DNA from: Peribacillus muralis
Lineage (GTDB): Bacteria; Bacillota; Bacilli; Bacillales; DSM-1321
Assembly (NCBI RefSeq): GCF_001645685.2
Contig: NZ_CP017080.1
Span: 3,401,051 to 3,465,050 of the forward strand
DNA: 64,000 bases
Reading direction: 5' to 3'
Position numbers and translations under genes: made by a program. The notes below the pieces were generated by a model that worked only from the letters and a program-made list of their open reading frames with translations, searched no databases and was not told where the DNA came from. The stretch's first letter is position 1. The number at the start of each line of letters is the position of its first letter. Shown one piece after another: positions 1 through 10,250 of this stretch.

Positions 1-1146
1 TTGCCTCTTGACACTTTGCGAACCGGGGACGACCATCGCCCGAACCCCTTTATGAACCTCCTGGCCTTCTATCATTTCTGCAGCTTGTCGCAAATCCTCG
101 ATCCGGGAATTCGTACAAGACCCAATGAAAACATGCTGAACGGGAATATCCGTGATGGCCATGCCTTCCTCCAGGCCCATATACTCAAGTGCTCGATTCA
201 ATTCCTTGGAATCGATGACATCCTCGGCAAAGGTCGGCACCTTTCCGTCTACACCACTAGCCATTCCAGGGTTCGTGCCCCAGCTTACCATTGGTGGAAT
301 AAGGCTGCCATCGAGAAAGATTTCTTGGTCATACACAGCATCGTCATCACTGGCCAGTGATTTCCAATCCTGAACACAACGCTCGAACTCCTCCCCTTTC
401 GGCACATATTTACGACCATTCAAATAAGAAAAAGTCGTTTCATCCGGAGCGACCAGACCTGCTCTCGCTCCCCCTTCTATGGACATATTGCATACGGTCA
501 TTCGCTCTTCCATGGACATATCCCGGAAAACTTCCCCACAATATTCAATGATGTGGCCCGTACCAAAATCGACACCGAATTTGGAAATGACATATAAAAT
601 GACGTCTTTCGCCTTCACGCCATGCCCGAGCATCCCATTGACCTCAAGCTTTAAAGTTTTCGGTTTTGTTTGCCATAAAGTTTGCGTCGCCAATACATGC
701 TCGACCTCACTTGTACCGATTCCGAACGCAATCGATCCGAATGCACCATGAGTGGAGGTATGACTGTCTCCACAAACAATTGTCATCCCCGGCTGCGTCA
801 GCCCCAATTCCGGACCGATGACGTGAACGATCCCTTGTTCCGGGCTATCCAAATCAGCAAGGCGGATACCGAACTCCTTACAGTTTTGCTCAAGTGCTTC
901 TAGCTGCTTCCTGGCAATATCATCCTCGATGAAATAGCGATTGACGGTCGGTACATTATGGTCCATCGTCGCGAAGGTACGGTTAGGCCTCCTGACGGTG
1001 CGCCCCTTTAATCTCAACCCCTCAAATGCTTGCGGCGAGGTCACCTCATGGATATATTGAAGATCTATATACAATAAATCCGGTTTACCTTCCTCTTCAT
1101 TCACAATATGACGGTCCCATATTTTCTCTATTATCGACTTTCCCAT
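1..1146 (-). CDS. leuC: 3-isopropylmalate dehydratase large subunit, partial (C-terminus beyond window)
   Basis: Large subunit of isopropylmalate isomerase, which interconverts 2- and 3-isopropylmalate in leucine synthesis together with LeuD. The reverse strand reads MGKSIIEKIWDRHIV from an ATG at 1146 and stays open to base 1, giving 382 residues of a protein usually about 470 long. The aconitase-type GSCTNSR segment, holding the first 4Fe-4S cysteine, lies near residue 345; the CxxC pair would lie beyond the window. An SD-like GAGGTG precedes the ATG. It follows leuB in the operon, but a terminator-like hairpin separates them. Confidence 0.95.
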   Translation of the reverse strand, partial: MGKSIIEKIWDRHIVNEEEGKPDLLYIDLQYIHEVTSPQAFEGLRLKGRTVRRPNRTFATMDHNVPTVNRYFIEDDIARKQLEALEQNCKEFGIRLADLDSPEQGIVHVIGPELGLTQPGMTIVCGDSHTSTHGAFGSIAFGIGTSEVEHVLATQTLWQTKPKTLKLEVNGMLGHGVKAKDVILYVISKFGVDFGTGHIIEYCGEVFRDMSMEERMTVCNMSIEGGARAGLVAPDETTFSYLNGRKYVPKGEEFERCVQDWKSLASDDDAVYDQEIFLDGSLIPPMVSWGTNPGMASGVDGKVPTFAEDVIDSKELNRALEYMGLEEGMAITDIPVQHVFIGSCTNSRIEDLRQAAEMIEGQEVHKGVRAMVVPGSQSVKRQ

Positions 1147-1173
1147 CCGTATCCACCTCGATCAAATTCTGTA

Positions 1174-1208
1174 TTTTTTTAAAAAACACGGCCTAAGGTT
1201 AGGCCGTG
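1174..1208 (-). terminator. Terminator-like hairpin between leuB and leuC
   Basis: Perfect 9-bp stem CACGGCCTA/TAGGCCGTG (1187-1208) with a 4-base loop, followed on the minus strand by six T residues. It sits between the leuB stop and the leuC start, inside an operon that is normally cotranscribed, so it may attenuate leuCD or mark an mRNA end. Confidence 0.7.
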
Positions 1209-1216
1209 AAAGACGT

Positions 1217-2329
1217 TTATGCATAAGCACCCATAATATTGGAAATGGCTTCCTGGTCTAAAAGACTGGCTTTGATTTCGGAAATCATCTCTGAAGTAGA
1301 GGTGATTTCCGGTTGGCCATTTGCGATATCGCCTGTTCTTAAGCCATATTCAAGCACCGTTTCCACAGCCTGCTCGACGGCATGTGCCTCATCCTCCAAA
1401 CCAAAGGATAACCGCAGCATCGACGCCGCTGATAAAATGGTCCCGATTGGATTGGCAAGGTTTTTACCCGCAATATCAGGTGCAGAGCCATGAATCGGCT
1501 CATAAAGATTCGGTCCTTGCGTAGATATCGAAGCCGAAGGAAGCATACCAAGCGAGCCGGTCAATACGGACGCTTCATCACTTAAAATATCACCGAACAT
1601 ATTTTCCGTTACGATAATATCGAATTGTTTCGGGTTTTTAATCAGCTGCATGGCCGCATTATCCACAAGCATGTGTTCAAGCGTTACATCGGGATAATCG
1701 TTGGAGACTTCCTCGGCCGTTTCACGCCACATCCTGCTGGATTCAAGGACATTCGCTTTATCGACGGATGTCACCTTTTTCTTCCGATCTGATGCCAACG
1801 CAAACGCCAGTTCAAGAATACGTTTCATTTCACTTTTCTGATAGAACAGCGTATCGACGACCGCTTCTTCGCCATCCCTTTCCACTCGTTCACTTGGCGT
1901 TCCAAAATAAAGACCTCCGGTTAGTTCCCTGACGATCACGAAATCCACATCTTCAATGAATTCCTTTTTAAGGGGCGAAGACTCCGACAAGCTGGAATAG
2001 TAGCTGATAGGACGGATGTTGGCATACAGATTCAAGTCTTTACGGATTTTCAGCAACCCTCGTTCAGGCCTAAGATGGGCTGGCTGATCATCCCATTTCG
2101 GTCCTCCTACGGCTCCTAATAATACCGCATCGCTGTTTTTACAAATCTTCACCGTTTCATCTGGCAATGGTGAACCTGTAAGATCGATGGCGCCGCCGCC
2201 AATATCACCATATTGAAAGTCAAACTCATGTCCGTATCTTTGGGCAACGGCTTCGAGGATTTCCACAGCGCCTCTTGTCACTTCTTTCCCTATGCCGTCT
2301 CCTTGAAGCACCGCAATATTCCTTTTCAT
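1217..2329 (-). CDS. leuB: 3-isopropylmalate dehydrogenase
   Basis: NAD-dependent oxidative decarboxylation of 3-isopropylmalate to 2-ketoisocaproate, the third step specific to leucine. 370 residues, the usual length. The N-terminal GDGIGKEV, the RELTGGLYFG stretch near residue 135 and the ENMFGDILSDEAS metal/NAD segment near residue 245 are all present, followed by the EPIHGSAPDIAGK NAD-binding loop. The start is 15 bp below the leuA stop, so translation is probably coupled in the ilv-leu operon. Confidence 0.97.
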   Translation of the reverse strand: MKRNIAVLQGDGIGKEVTRGAVEILEAVAQRYGHEFDFQYGDIGGGAIDLTGSPLPDETVKICKNSDAVLLGAVGGPKWDDQPAHLRPERGLLKIRKDLNLYANIRPISYYSSLSESSPLKKEFIEDVDFVIVRELTGGLYFGTPSERVERDGEEAVVDTLFYQKSEMKRILELAFALASDRKKKVTSVDKANVLESSRMWRETAEEVSNDYPDVTLEHMLVDNAAMQLIKNPKQFDIIVTENMFGDILSDEASVLTGSLGMLPSASISTQGPNLYEPIHGSAPDIAGKNLANPIGTILSAASMLRLSFGLEDEAHAVEQAVETVLEYGLRTGDIANGQPEITSTSEMISEIKASLLDQEAISNIMGAYA

Positions 2330-2344
2330 CGAAATCTCCCCTTC

Positions 2345-4919
<2,575 letters not shown>

Positions 4920-4941
4920 TCATGTTTTTTAGTATTTTGTT

Positions 4942-5454
4942 TTATACGATGGTTGCGCTTTTCGCATGTGCCATTTGCATGCCCCGCGGGATGGCAGCTG
5001 TCCCTGTCCTTGCCAATTCCTTGATGCCATATGGTTTGATCAGTTCAATGAAGGCTCCGATTTTATCGGATTCCCCAGTGATTTGTACGGTCAGGCTATC
5101 TTTGCTGACATCGATGACGGATGCTCGAAACGGTTCAATCAATGCATAAATCTCGGTCCGGCTCTGTGTGGTCACCACTATTTTGATAAGCGCAAGCTCC
5201 CTCGCCACAATGGATTGGTTCGTAATGTCGATCACTTTCAATACTTCGATTTGCTTATTCAATTGCTTCGTGATTTGTTCGACGACCGCTTCATCATCAA
5301 CATCGACCACGAAGGTCATTCTTGAAATGCCTTCCTGCTCGGATGGTCCGACAGCCATGCTTTCAATGTTATAATTTCTTTTCGTGAACAGGTTCGTAAT
5401 CCGATTCAGGACACCTGGCCTGTTGTTCACTGTGAGGCTAAGAATTCCCTTCAT
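4942..5454 (-). CDS. ilvN: Acetolactate synthase regulatory subunit
   Basis: Small subunit (ilvH in B. subtilis naming) that activates acetolactate synthase and confers valine feedback. 170 residues. The N-terminal ACT domain begins LTVNNRPGVLNRITNLFTKRNYNIESM; a second ACT-like C-terminal domain carries the TGESDKIGAFIELIKPYGI region. It starts 2 bp after the ilvB stop, consistent with translational coupling and a joint complex. Confidence 0.96.
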   Translation of the reverse strand: MKGILSLTVNNRPGVLNRITNLFTKRNYNIESMAVGPSEQEGISRMTFVVDVDDEAVVEQITKQLNKQIEVLKVIDITNQSIVARELALIKIVVTTQSRTEIYALIEPFRASVIDVSKDSLTVQITGESDKIGAFIELIKPYGIKELARTGTAAIPRGMQMAHAKSATIV

Positions 5455-5456
5455 TA

Positions 5457-7172
5457 CTAAACTCCTTCCATTTCATCAAGCCCTTTTCCTTGTGCCACCA
5501 TCGGAAAGACATTTTCATTTTGCTTTACACGAAAATCAATCAACACTGGGCCATCAGTCGCTAACGCTACATCGAGGCAGCGGCTTGCTTCTTCCTCCGT
5601 CGTCACCTTGTATCCCGGTATTCCATATGCATCAGCCAATTTCACGAAGTCTGGATGCGATTGGAAAATACTGTGTGAAAAACGATTTTCATGAAAGAGT
5701 TCCTGCCACTGCCTAACCATTCCGAGCGCCCCATTGTTGACGATGATGATTTTGATCGGCAGCTTCCTTTCGGCAATGACCGAAAGTTCCTGAAGGCACA
5801 TCTGGAATCCCCCATCCCCCGATATCGAAAGCACCGTCGCCTTCGGATCGGCCAGTTGTGCCCCCAGGGCCGAAGGAAGCCCAAAGCCCATCGTCCCCAG
5901 CCCCCCCGAGGTGACCCATGAATTCGGTTTGTTAAATGGATAGTATTGCGCTGCCCACATTTGATGCTGTCCGACATCCGTCGTGACAATTGCTTCTCCA
6001 TTCGTTTTTTCATGAAGCATCTGGATGACCCGCTGCGGTTTCAGCACTCCCTCTTCCTGTTCATACCGCAATGGAAACTCTTCATTCCACTTCGTCAGCT
6101 GCGCCGTCCATTCTTCGATTTCAGGCTTCCTGCCGTTTTGTGCAATCAATTCCTTCAGCGCTTCCTTTGCACTGCCGACTACCGGAATCTTCGTCGGGAT
6201 GTTTTTACCGATTTCAGCTGGATCAATATCGATGTGGGCGATTGTTGCATGCGGTGCGAACTTGGCCAGATTACCGGTCAAGCGGTCATCGAACCTGGCA
6301 CCGATATTAATTAATAGATCACATTTCGATAACGCCATATTGGCTGCAAAACAGCCATGCATACCGCCCATTCCGATAAAGAGCGGGTGATCGGCGGGAA
6401 ATCCCCCAAGCCCCAATAAGGTGTGGACGACAGGAATGCCTTGCTGCTCGACATAGTCCTTTAATAAATGGGACGCCTTCGCATGCAGGACTCCTGCCCC
6501 TGCGAGGATGACCGGTCTTTTCGCTCCGCTTACCGCCTCCACAAGCTTTCTGATCTGCAGGTAATTCGGATGGGTTGTCGGCTGATAACCCGGGAGATCC
6601 ATTTCGGGCTCGGTTTCCAAGGACGCCGCTTCCACAATCGCCATGTCTTTTGGGATATCGATCAATACAGGTCCAGGCCTTCCGCTTGAAGCGATATAAA
6701 AGGCTTCTTTTATGATGCGCGGGAGGTCTTCCGGTTTTCTTACCTGATAGTTATGTTTCGTAATCGGGGTTGTGATCCCCAGTACATCTGCCTCCTGGAA
6801 TGCATCTGAACCAATCACACTTGTAGAGACCTGACCTGAAATAACGACCAGAGGCAAGGAGTCAATCATCGCATCCGCCAAACCGGTAACAATATTCGTT
6901 GCACCGGGACCTGAAGTGACGATGACCACCCCCGGCTTGCCGGTGATTCTGGCGTATCCTTCAGCTGCATGGATGGCGCCTTGTTCATGCCTTGTCAAAA
7001 TATGAAAAAGCTCCGAGCTATAGAGCTTGTCATAAATCGGCAATACCGAACCGCCCGGGTAACCAAAGATGACATCGACATTTTCCTTCTTCAATGCATT
7101 CAACAAGAACTCGGCACCACTGTAATGCTTCTTGCCGCTTTTCCGATCAGCCACCACTGATTTTTGTGCCAT
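5457..7172 (-). CDS. ilvB: Acetolactate synthase large (catalytic) subunit
   Basis: TPP-dependent synthesis of acetolactate and acetohydroxybutyrate, the first common step for Val, Leu and Ile. 571 residues. The N-terminal TPP-binding half carries [12 protein letters not shown] and [15 protein letters not shown] (the catalytic Glu), the middle domain binds FAD, and the C-terminal half has GDGGFQM near residue 440. First gene of the operon; a long regulated leader lies upstream. An SD GGAGG precedes the ATG. Confidence 0.97.
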   Translation of the reverse strand: MAQKSVVADRKSGKKHYSGAEFLLNALKKENVDVIFGYPGGSVLPIYDKLYSSELFHILTRHEQGAIHAAEGYARITGKPGVVIVTSGPGATNIVTGLADAMIDSLPLVVISGQVSTSVIGSDAFQEADVLGITTPITKHNYQVRKPEDLPRIIKEAFYIASSGRPGPVLIDIPKDMAIVEAASLETEPEMDLPGYQPTTHPNYLQIRKLVEAVSGAKRPVILAGAGVLHAKASHLLKDYVEQQGIPVVHTLLGLGGFPADHPLFIGMGGMHGCFAANMALSKCDLLINIGARFDDRLTGNLAKFAPHATIAHIDIDPAEIGKNIPTKIPVVGSAKEALKELIAQNGRKPEIEEWTAQLTKWNEEFPLRYEQEEGVLKPQRVIQMLHEKTNGEAIVTTDVGQHQMWAAQYYPFNKPNSWVTSGGLGTMGFGLPSALGAQLADPKATVLSISGDGGFQMCLQELSVIAERKLPIKIIIVNNGALGMVRQWQELFHENRFSHSIFQSHPDFVKLADAYGIPGYKVTTEEEASRCLDVALATDGPVLIDFRVKQNENVFPMVAQGKGLDEMEGV

Positions 7173-7244
7173 TTCGTAAAGACCTCCTTCTCTTTCTCAC
7201 CCTTTTAAAAATCTGAATTTTCAGCTTTTTGCGCATACAAAAAA

Positions 7245-7586
7245 GCCTTCACACCCCAAATGTACTTGCCTTTGCAAGTTAAAGGGGTGAAAAGGCTTGA
7301 TGAGCCACTCCACGGTACCACCCTTTTTCGCATGAGTTTCCATGCGCACTTCGAACGGCCTATAGCCATTCTCTGTTTTGGTAACGGGTACTGGTACGCA
7401 CCCGTTCAGCTCTACTAGTCTGACGTTCAAGCTGAAACTCCAAGGTGAGTTCATCTTTCGGGACAATACCGGTTCTCAGCTACCCGGCTCTCTGTGAATG
7501 CCTTGTAAAAAGACTACTTATCCTCTTCAATGTTTTTCGCATTATTCAGTATTTTCAGAAATGATTATGTGTGATGTCTTGTATTT
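7245..7586 (-). promoter_or_regulatory. Leucine T-box riboswitch leader of the ilv-leu operon
   Basis: The minus strand contains the T-box AGGGTGGTACCGTG (complement of 7312-7325), a long upstream stem I region, and a candidate specifier CTC (7448-7450) in the context GAACTCACC, a leucine codon. A strong terminator stem ending in T6 follows (7245-7296). Uncharged tRNA-Leu would favour the antiterminator and readthrough into ilvB. The open frame across this region is not a gene. Confidence 0.93.
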
Positions 7587-7592
7587 GTGATT

Positions 7593-7621
7593 ATCTTACG
7601 CGTATTTCAGATGGTAGTCAA
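7593..7621 (-). promoter_or_regulatory. SigA-type promoter of the ilv-leu operon
   Basis: On the minus strand, -35 TTGACT (7616-7621), a 17-bp spacer, and -10 TAAGAT (7593-7598). Predicted start near 7586 gives a leader of about 410 nt, which fits the T-box. Confidence 0.8.
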
Positions 7622-7633
7622 CAGGTTTTTGAG

Positions 7634-7648
7634 AATTTTTTGATAATT
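7634..7648. promoter_or_regulatory. CodY-like box upstream of the ilv-leu promoter
   Basis: AATTTTTTGATAATT matches the CodY consensus AATTTTCWGAAAATT at 13 of 15 positions and lies about 12 bp upstream of the -35. CodY repression of ilv-leu is known in B. subtilis; binding here is inference from the match. Confidence 0.5.
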
Positions 7649-7666
7649 CCAAATTAAAAGAATTAT

Positions 7667-7680
7667 TGTATACGCTTACA
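7667..7680. promoter_or_regulatory. cre-like site (CcpA) upstream of the ilv-leu promoter
   Basis: On the minus strand TGTAAGCGTATACA fits the cre pattern TGWAANCGNTNWCA at 13 of 14 positions. Its centre is about 88 bp upstream of the predicted start, a placement like the activating cre known for ilv-leu in B. subtilis. Confidence 0.55.
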
Positions 7681-7804
7681 TACCTGCCACGGCCATATTC
7701 TATAAAAATGTTATTTCAATAATTATTTTTTTGGAAGTGGCCATTGAAGTACGAACCTCTTGTCGAAAAATCACCTCTTGTAGCAGATGCCGAATCTGGG
7801 CTTT

Positions 7805-8299
7805 TCACTGCCCGTCTTCTTTCTGGTCCCGAATTCTGGATATAAGTCTTGGCCTCCACCCCTGCTGGAGATTTCTTATGGAAAGCCCACCTGTCATTTC
7901 AAGGTGCGGAATATCCTTGAACAGGGAAAAATCCCCGCCCCAAACAAACCCTAGTGATTTCGCGATGACCGCTACTCTTGTCCACTTTTTATCATCAGTC
8001 CACATTGCGCGCCTGCCGTCATCGCCAACAATGACAAAATCTACAGCTAACCCATAATTGTACAACGATTGACCCGGTTTGGCATAGGTCACGATCGGCT
8101 TGGATTTGTCCGTCCTCCCATGCCCATACAATTGGGCTTGCTGCGAAAAACTTCGATGACCGAGTGTTATTCGTACCATTATCCCTTCTTCATATGCTAA
8201 TTTCACCACTTCCAGCATCGTCTCTTTCACGATCGGGTTCATGCCGCTTCCCATACATTCGTCCGCGGAATTCAAAAGGGTTTGCAATTTAATGGCCAT
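7805..8299 (-). CDS. M15-family (VanY/CwlK-like) peptidoglycan peptidase, with one metal ligand replaced
   Basis: 164 residues resembling phage-endolysin-like L-Ala-D-Glu / D-Ala-D-Ala peptidases of family M15. Recognisable parts are RSFSQQAQLYGHGR, the AVDF aspartate and a C-terminal PHLEMTGG with the last His. The first zinc ligand, normally His in SxHNYGLAVDF, is Tyr here (GQSLYNYGLAVDF; codon TAC where CAC would restore it). No signal peptide is visible, as in several family members. An SD GGGGAGG stands 7-8 bp before the ATG. It may be inactive or only peptidoglycan-binding. Lies upstream of, and transcribed like, the ilv operon. Confidence 0.8.
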   Translation of the reverse strand: MAIKLQTLLNSADECMGSGMNPIVKETMLEVVKLAYEEGIMVRITLGHRSFSQQAQLYGHGRTDKSKPIVTYAKPGQSLYNYGLAVDFVIVGDDGRRAMWTDDKKWTRVAVIAKSLGFVWGGDFSLFKDIPHLEMTGGLSIRNLQQGWRPRLISRIRDQKEDGQ

Positions 8300-8404
8300 A
8301 TTGGCACCTCCCCTATATTTAATGCAAGCACAGCCGCTTGCGGAAAGGCACTTTACGACAAAGTTTGGATGAAGGCACTTTCAGGAGATGATACGCAAGC
8401 GATA

Positions 8405-8470
8405 AAAAGGCAAAAGGGCTGGAGAAGGAAGGGGTCAGAATACATTTCTCCCTCCCAGTTCCAGCCCTTT
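8405..8470 (-). terminator. Terminator after the acetyltransferase gene
   Basis: Long inverted repeat with outer stem AAAGGGCTGG/CCAGCCCTTT and an imperfect inner stem, followed on the minus strand by a T-rich tract (TTTTGCCTTTTT). It sits between the acetyltransferase stop and the M15 gene. Confidence 0.6.
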
Positions 8471-8473
8471 CAT

Positions 8474-8815
8474 TCATTTAGCCCAAACATCCGCGTATTC
8501 CGCATGTTTTTCGAACTGCTGCTGAACGAAGGAACATACCGGAACAATTTTCAGGTTTTCCTCACGTGCAAATGCAACTACTTTTTCAAGAAGGGCATTT
8601 CCTACCTTCTGACCGCGAAGCTTGTCAGACACGACAGTATGGTCGACGGTAATTTCATGAACACCTGATTTAAAGAATGTGATTTCTGCAAGCCTTTGGC
8701 CATTTTCTTCAACAAAAAAGAATTCTCCCCTTTTTGGATATCCACCATATGGATGACCTCCTTTCAGATCTCTTTTATCATATCTCACAAAATCGAAATT
8801 AAACAAATGATGCAT
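8474..8815 (-). CDS. YidJ/COG2388-type GNAT acetyltransferase, probable N-terminal frameshift
   Basis: Small acetyltransferase-fold protein: FFFVEENGQRLAEITF, then VDHTVVSDKLRGQKVGNALL, the acetyl-CoA loop, and a C-terminal PVCSFV with cysteine. The open frame gives 113 residues from 8815, but a better start exists in another frame: ATG at 8748 with a consensus SD AAAGGAGGT 7 bp upstream (8756-8764). That frame reads MVDIQKGEN, typical of the family N-terminus, and would join the conserved frame if the T6 run (8714-8719) were T7. A promoter-like pair lies inside the supposed 5' coding part. Either a real one-base deletion or a sequence error is likely. Confidence 0.8.
   Translation of the reverse strand: MHHLFNFDFVRYDKRDLKGGHPYGGYPKRGEFFFVEENGQRLAEITFFKSGVHEITVDHTVVSDKLRGQKVGNALLEKVVAFAREENLKIVPVCSFVQQQFEKHAEYADVWAK
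8756..8764 (-). promoter_or_regulatory. Consensus Shine-Dalgarno site that argues for the 8748 start
   Basis: AAAGGAGGT on the minus strand, 7 bp before ATG 8748-8746. It lies inside the longer 113-residue frame and decides the likely true start of the acetyltransferase gene. Confidence 0.7.
8777..8806 (-). promoter_or_regulatory. Promoter-like site for the acetyltransferase gene
   Basis: -35 TTGTTT (8801-8806), 18-bp spacer, -10 TATGAT (8777-8782) on the minus strand. It overlaps the first codons of the 113-residue frame, which supports the shorter start at 8748. Confidence 0.5.
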
Positions 8816-9013
8816 ATCCGGCTCCCTTACTCCTCTTCATCTGCAGATCTGCTGGTGAAGACTTGCCATGTAAAGCTTTCTCTCAATGATTTTTAACACA
8901 AGATCTCCAACAGGATGCTTTAGAGAACGAAATCCACGGAGCATTAAGGCAGCCCTGCCCACGGACCTAATGGAAGGAATCTTACCAAATCGATGTAATC
9001 ATATAGAAAGAAT

Positions 9014-9040
9014 TAAAAAACTGCCCTATGGCAAGGGCAG
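9014..9040 (-). terminator. Terminator after the DUF202 gene
   Basis: CTGCCCTTGC/GCAAGGGCAG-like stem (9021-9040) followed by T6 on the minus strand, just past the DUF202 stop. Confidence 0.75.
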
Positions 9041-9052
9041 GATGAAAAACTT

Positions 9053-9424
9053 TCATAAAAAGGAAAAATATAAAACGATCATTGATAGCAGGATGACCAT
9101 GAATACTGCGATAAGTATGACGTTCACACTGGAGGGCTGGAAGGTCCCTTCATGGATTTGCCGCCTCTTCTGCAGATATGCGGCCGTTGCCAGCACTGTA
9201 ATGATAAGGCCCAAAGCACACGCGAACATGCCGAGCACGATACTGATCAAATCTATCCGGGCATCGCGATGGACACCGATCGTGAAATGCAAGCTCGTCG
9301 TTAGAAAACCAACCCCGACGATTGCAATCACCGTTCTAATCCATGCTAAAAAGGTGCGTTCATTCGCGAGGTGCTGCTGGGCATATTTCAATTGATTTTT
9401 ATCCATGTCATCATTGCGCTTCAT
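9053..9424 (-). CDS. DUF202 (YidH-type) membrane protein
   Basis: 123 residues with the family signature LANERTFLAWIRT near residue 18 and three hydrophobic segments (about 30-50, 58-82, 98-122). DUF202 proteins are small inner-membrane proteins without a firmly established role. The start at 9424 has GGAG 8 bp upstream; an alternative Met is six codons in. It ends with its own terminator. A smaller membrane-protein gene lies just upstream on the same strand. Confidence 0.88.
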   Translation of the reverse strand: MKRNDDMDKNQLKYAQQHLANERTFLAWIRTVIAIVGVGFLTTSLHFTIGVHRDARIDLISIVLGMFACALGLIITVLATAAYLQKRRQIHEGTFQPSSVNVILIAVFMVILLSMIVLYFSFL

Positions 9425-9481
9425 TCATTTGGCTCCATCCAATCCTTTTATGTACTTTACCCCGTTTTTACACATCACCCA

Positions 9482-9655
9482 TCATTTTTTAAGGAGAGAA
9501 AAAGCCCTGATCATCGAACCTATGAACATAAGCCCCGCACCGCCAAGCAAAAAATATATACAACGTGTTTTATCAATAACATTCAAAGGATAAAGCAAGG
9601 CACATAGTGCTATGATTGTCCCTATCCCGGTCATCACCCATCCTAGTTTTTTCAT
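9482..9655 (-). CDS. Small two-helix membrane protein (57 aa), unknown
   Basis: The reverse strand reads MKKLGWVMTGIGTIIALCALL, then a short linker and a second hydrophobic run (YFLLGGAGLMFIGSMI), ending in basic LLKK. ATG at 9655 has AGGAGC six bases upstream. Two predicted helices and a charged tail support a real small integral membrane protein. It lies 57 bp upstream of the DUF202 gene on the same strand and could be cotranscribed. No function can be assigned. Confidence 0.6.
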   Translation of the reverse strand: MKKLGWVMTGIGTIIALCALLYPLNVIDKTRCIYFLLGGAGLMFIGSMIRAFSLLKK

Positions 9656-9875
9656 TTGCAGCTCCTATAAATATATTATTTAGTGAACGTTTTTCTACGA
9701 AAACGATTCACCCCTCAATAATAGCTTAAACCATTTAAAAACCAACAACAAGTAGACCATGAAATTATACACAAAAAAAAGAACCATAATCGGCTCCTAG
9801 TTGAAAATTTCCACCTTTTTGTCTCTTCCTTAATACTAGCTAACCTGCCCTTCCTTCAAGCAGAGCTGTAGTGAT

Positions 9876-10232
9876 TCAGTCGGCTTTCTCCTTGTTATAG
9901 CCGCGTACCCCATACGGCTGCACCTTCTCCAGCCACGCTTCTTCAAGTTTTTGCAGTTCCCGTTTCGTATCAAAAAAACCTGTTTCCTTCGGCTTTAATA
10001 CCTCTAGCACCTCAAAGACAAAAGCATCTTTTCCATAATGATTCCACTCCTCTTGCAGCGCTTTATTGGTACTGGTTCCCATCGATAATTCAAATTGTTT
10101 ACCTTTCAATGTCTTCAGGTTTCTTGTGCTCGCGATCAACACCTTCTGATTTTGCTGATTTTTTATTTGATAAATTCCCGCTTCAACTTTCGTTTCTTTA
10201 AATAATTGCTTCAATTCTTTTTTGCGATCCAT
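9876..10232 (-). CDS. GIY-YIG nuclease-like family protein
   Basis: About 118 residues. The segment AGIYQIKNQQNQKVLIASTRNLKTL aligns with a GIY-YIG core in which the YIG tripeptide is degenerate (LIA) but the following Arg is kept. A second conserved part is EWNHYGKDAFVFEVLEVL. The start ATG (10232) follows a GGGGG SD by 8 bp; an upstream ATG at 10247 also exists. It lies directly downstream of the DUF2087 gene, likely one transcript. The degenerate core makes nuclease activity uncertain. Confidence 0.8.
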   Translation of the reverse strand: MDRKKELKQLFKETKVEAGIYQIKNQQNQKVLIASTRNLKTLKGKQFELSMGTSTNKALQEEWNHYGKDAFVFEVLEVLKPKETGFFDTKRELQKLEEAWLEKVQPYGVRGYNKEKAD

Positions 10233-10250
10233 CTTCATTGCCCCCATTCT

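Noticed and set aside
7221..7466. 81-residue open frame upstream of ilvB
   Set aside because: It lies wholly inside the T-box leader and its terminator; the RNA motifs explain the sequence and there is no SD.
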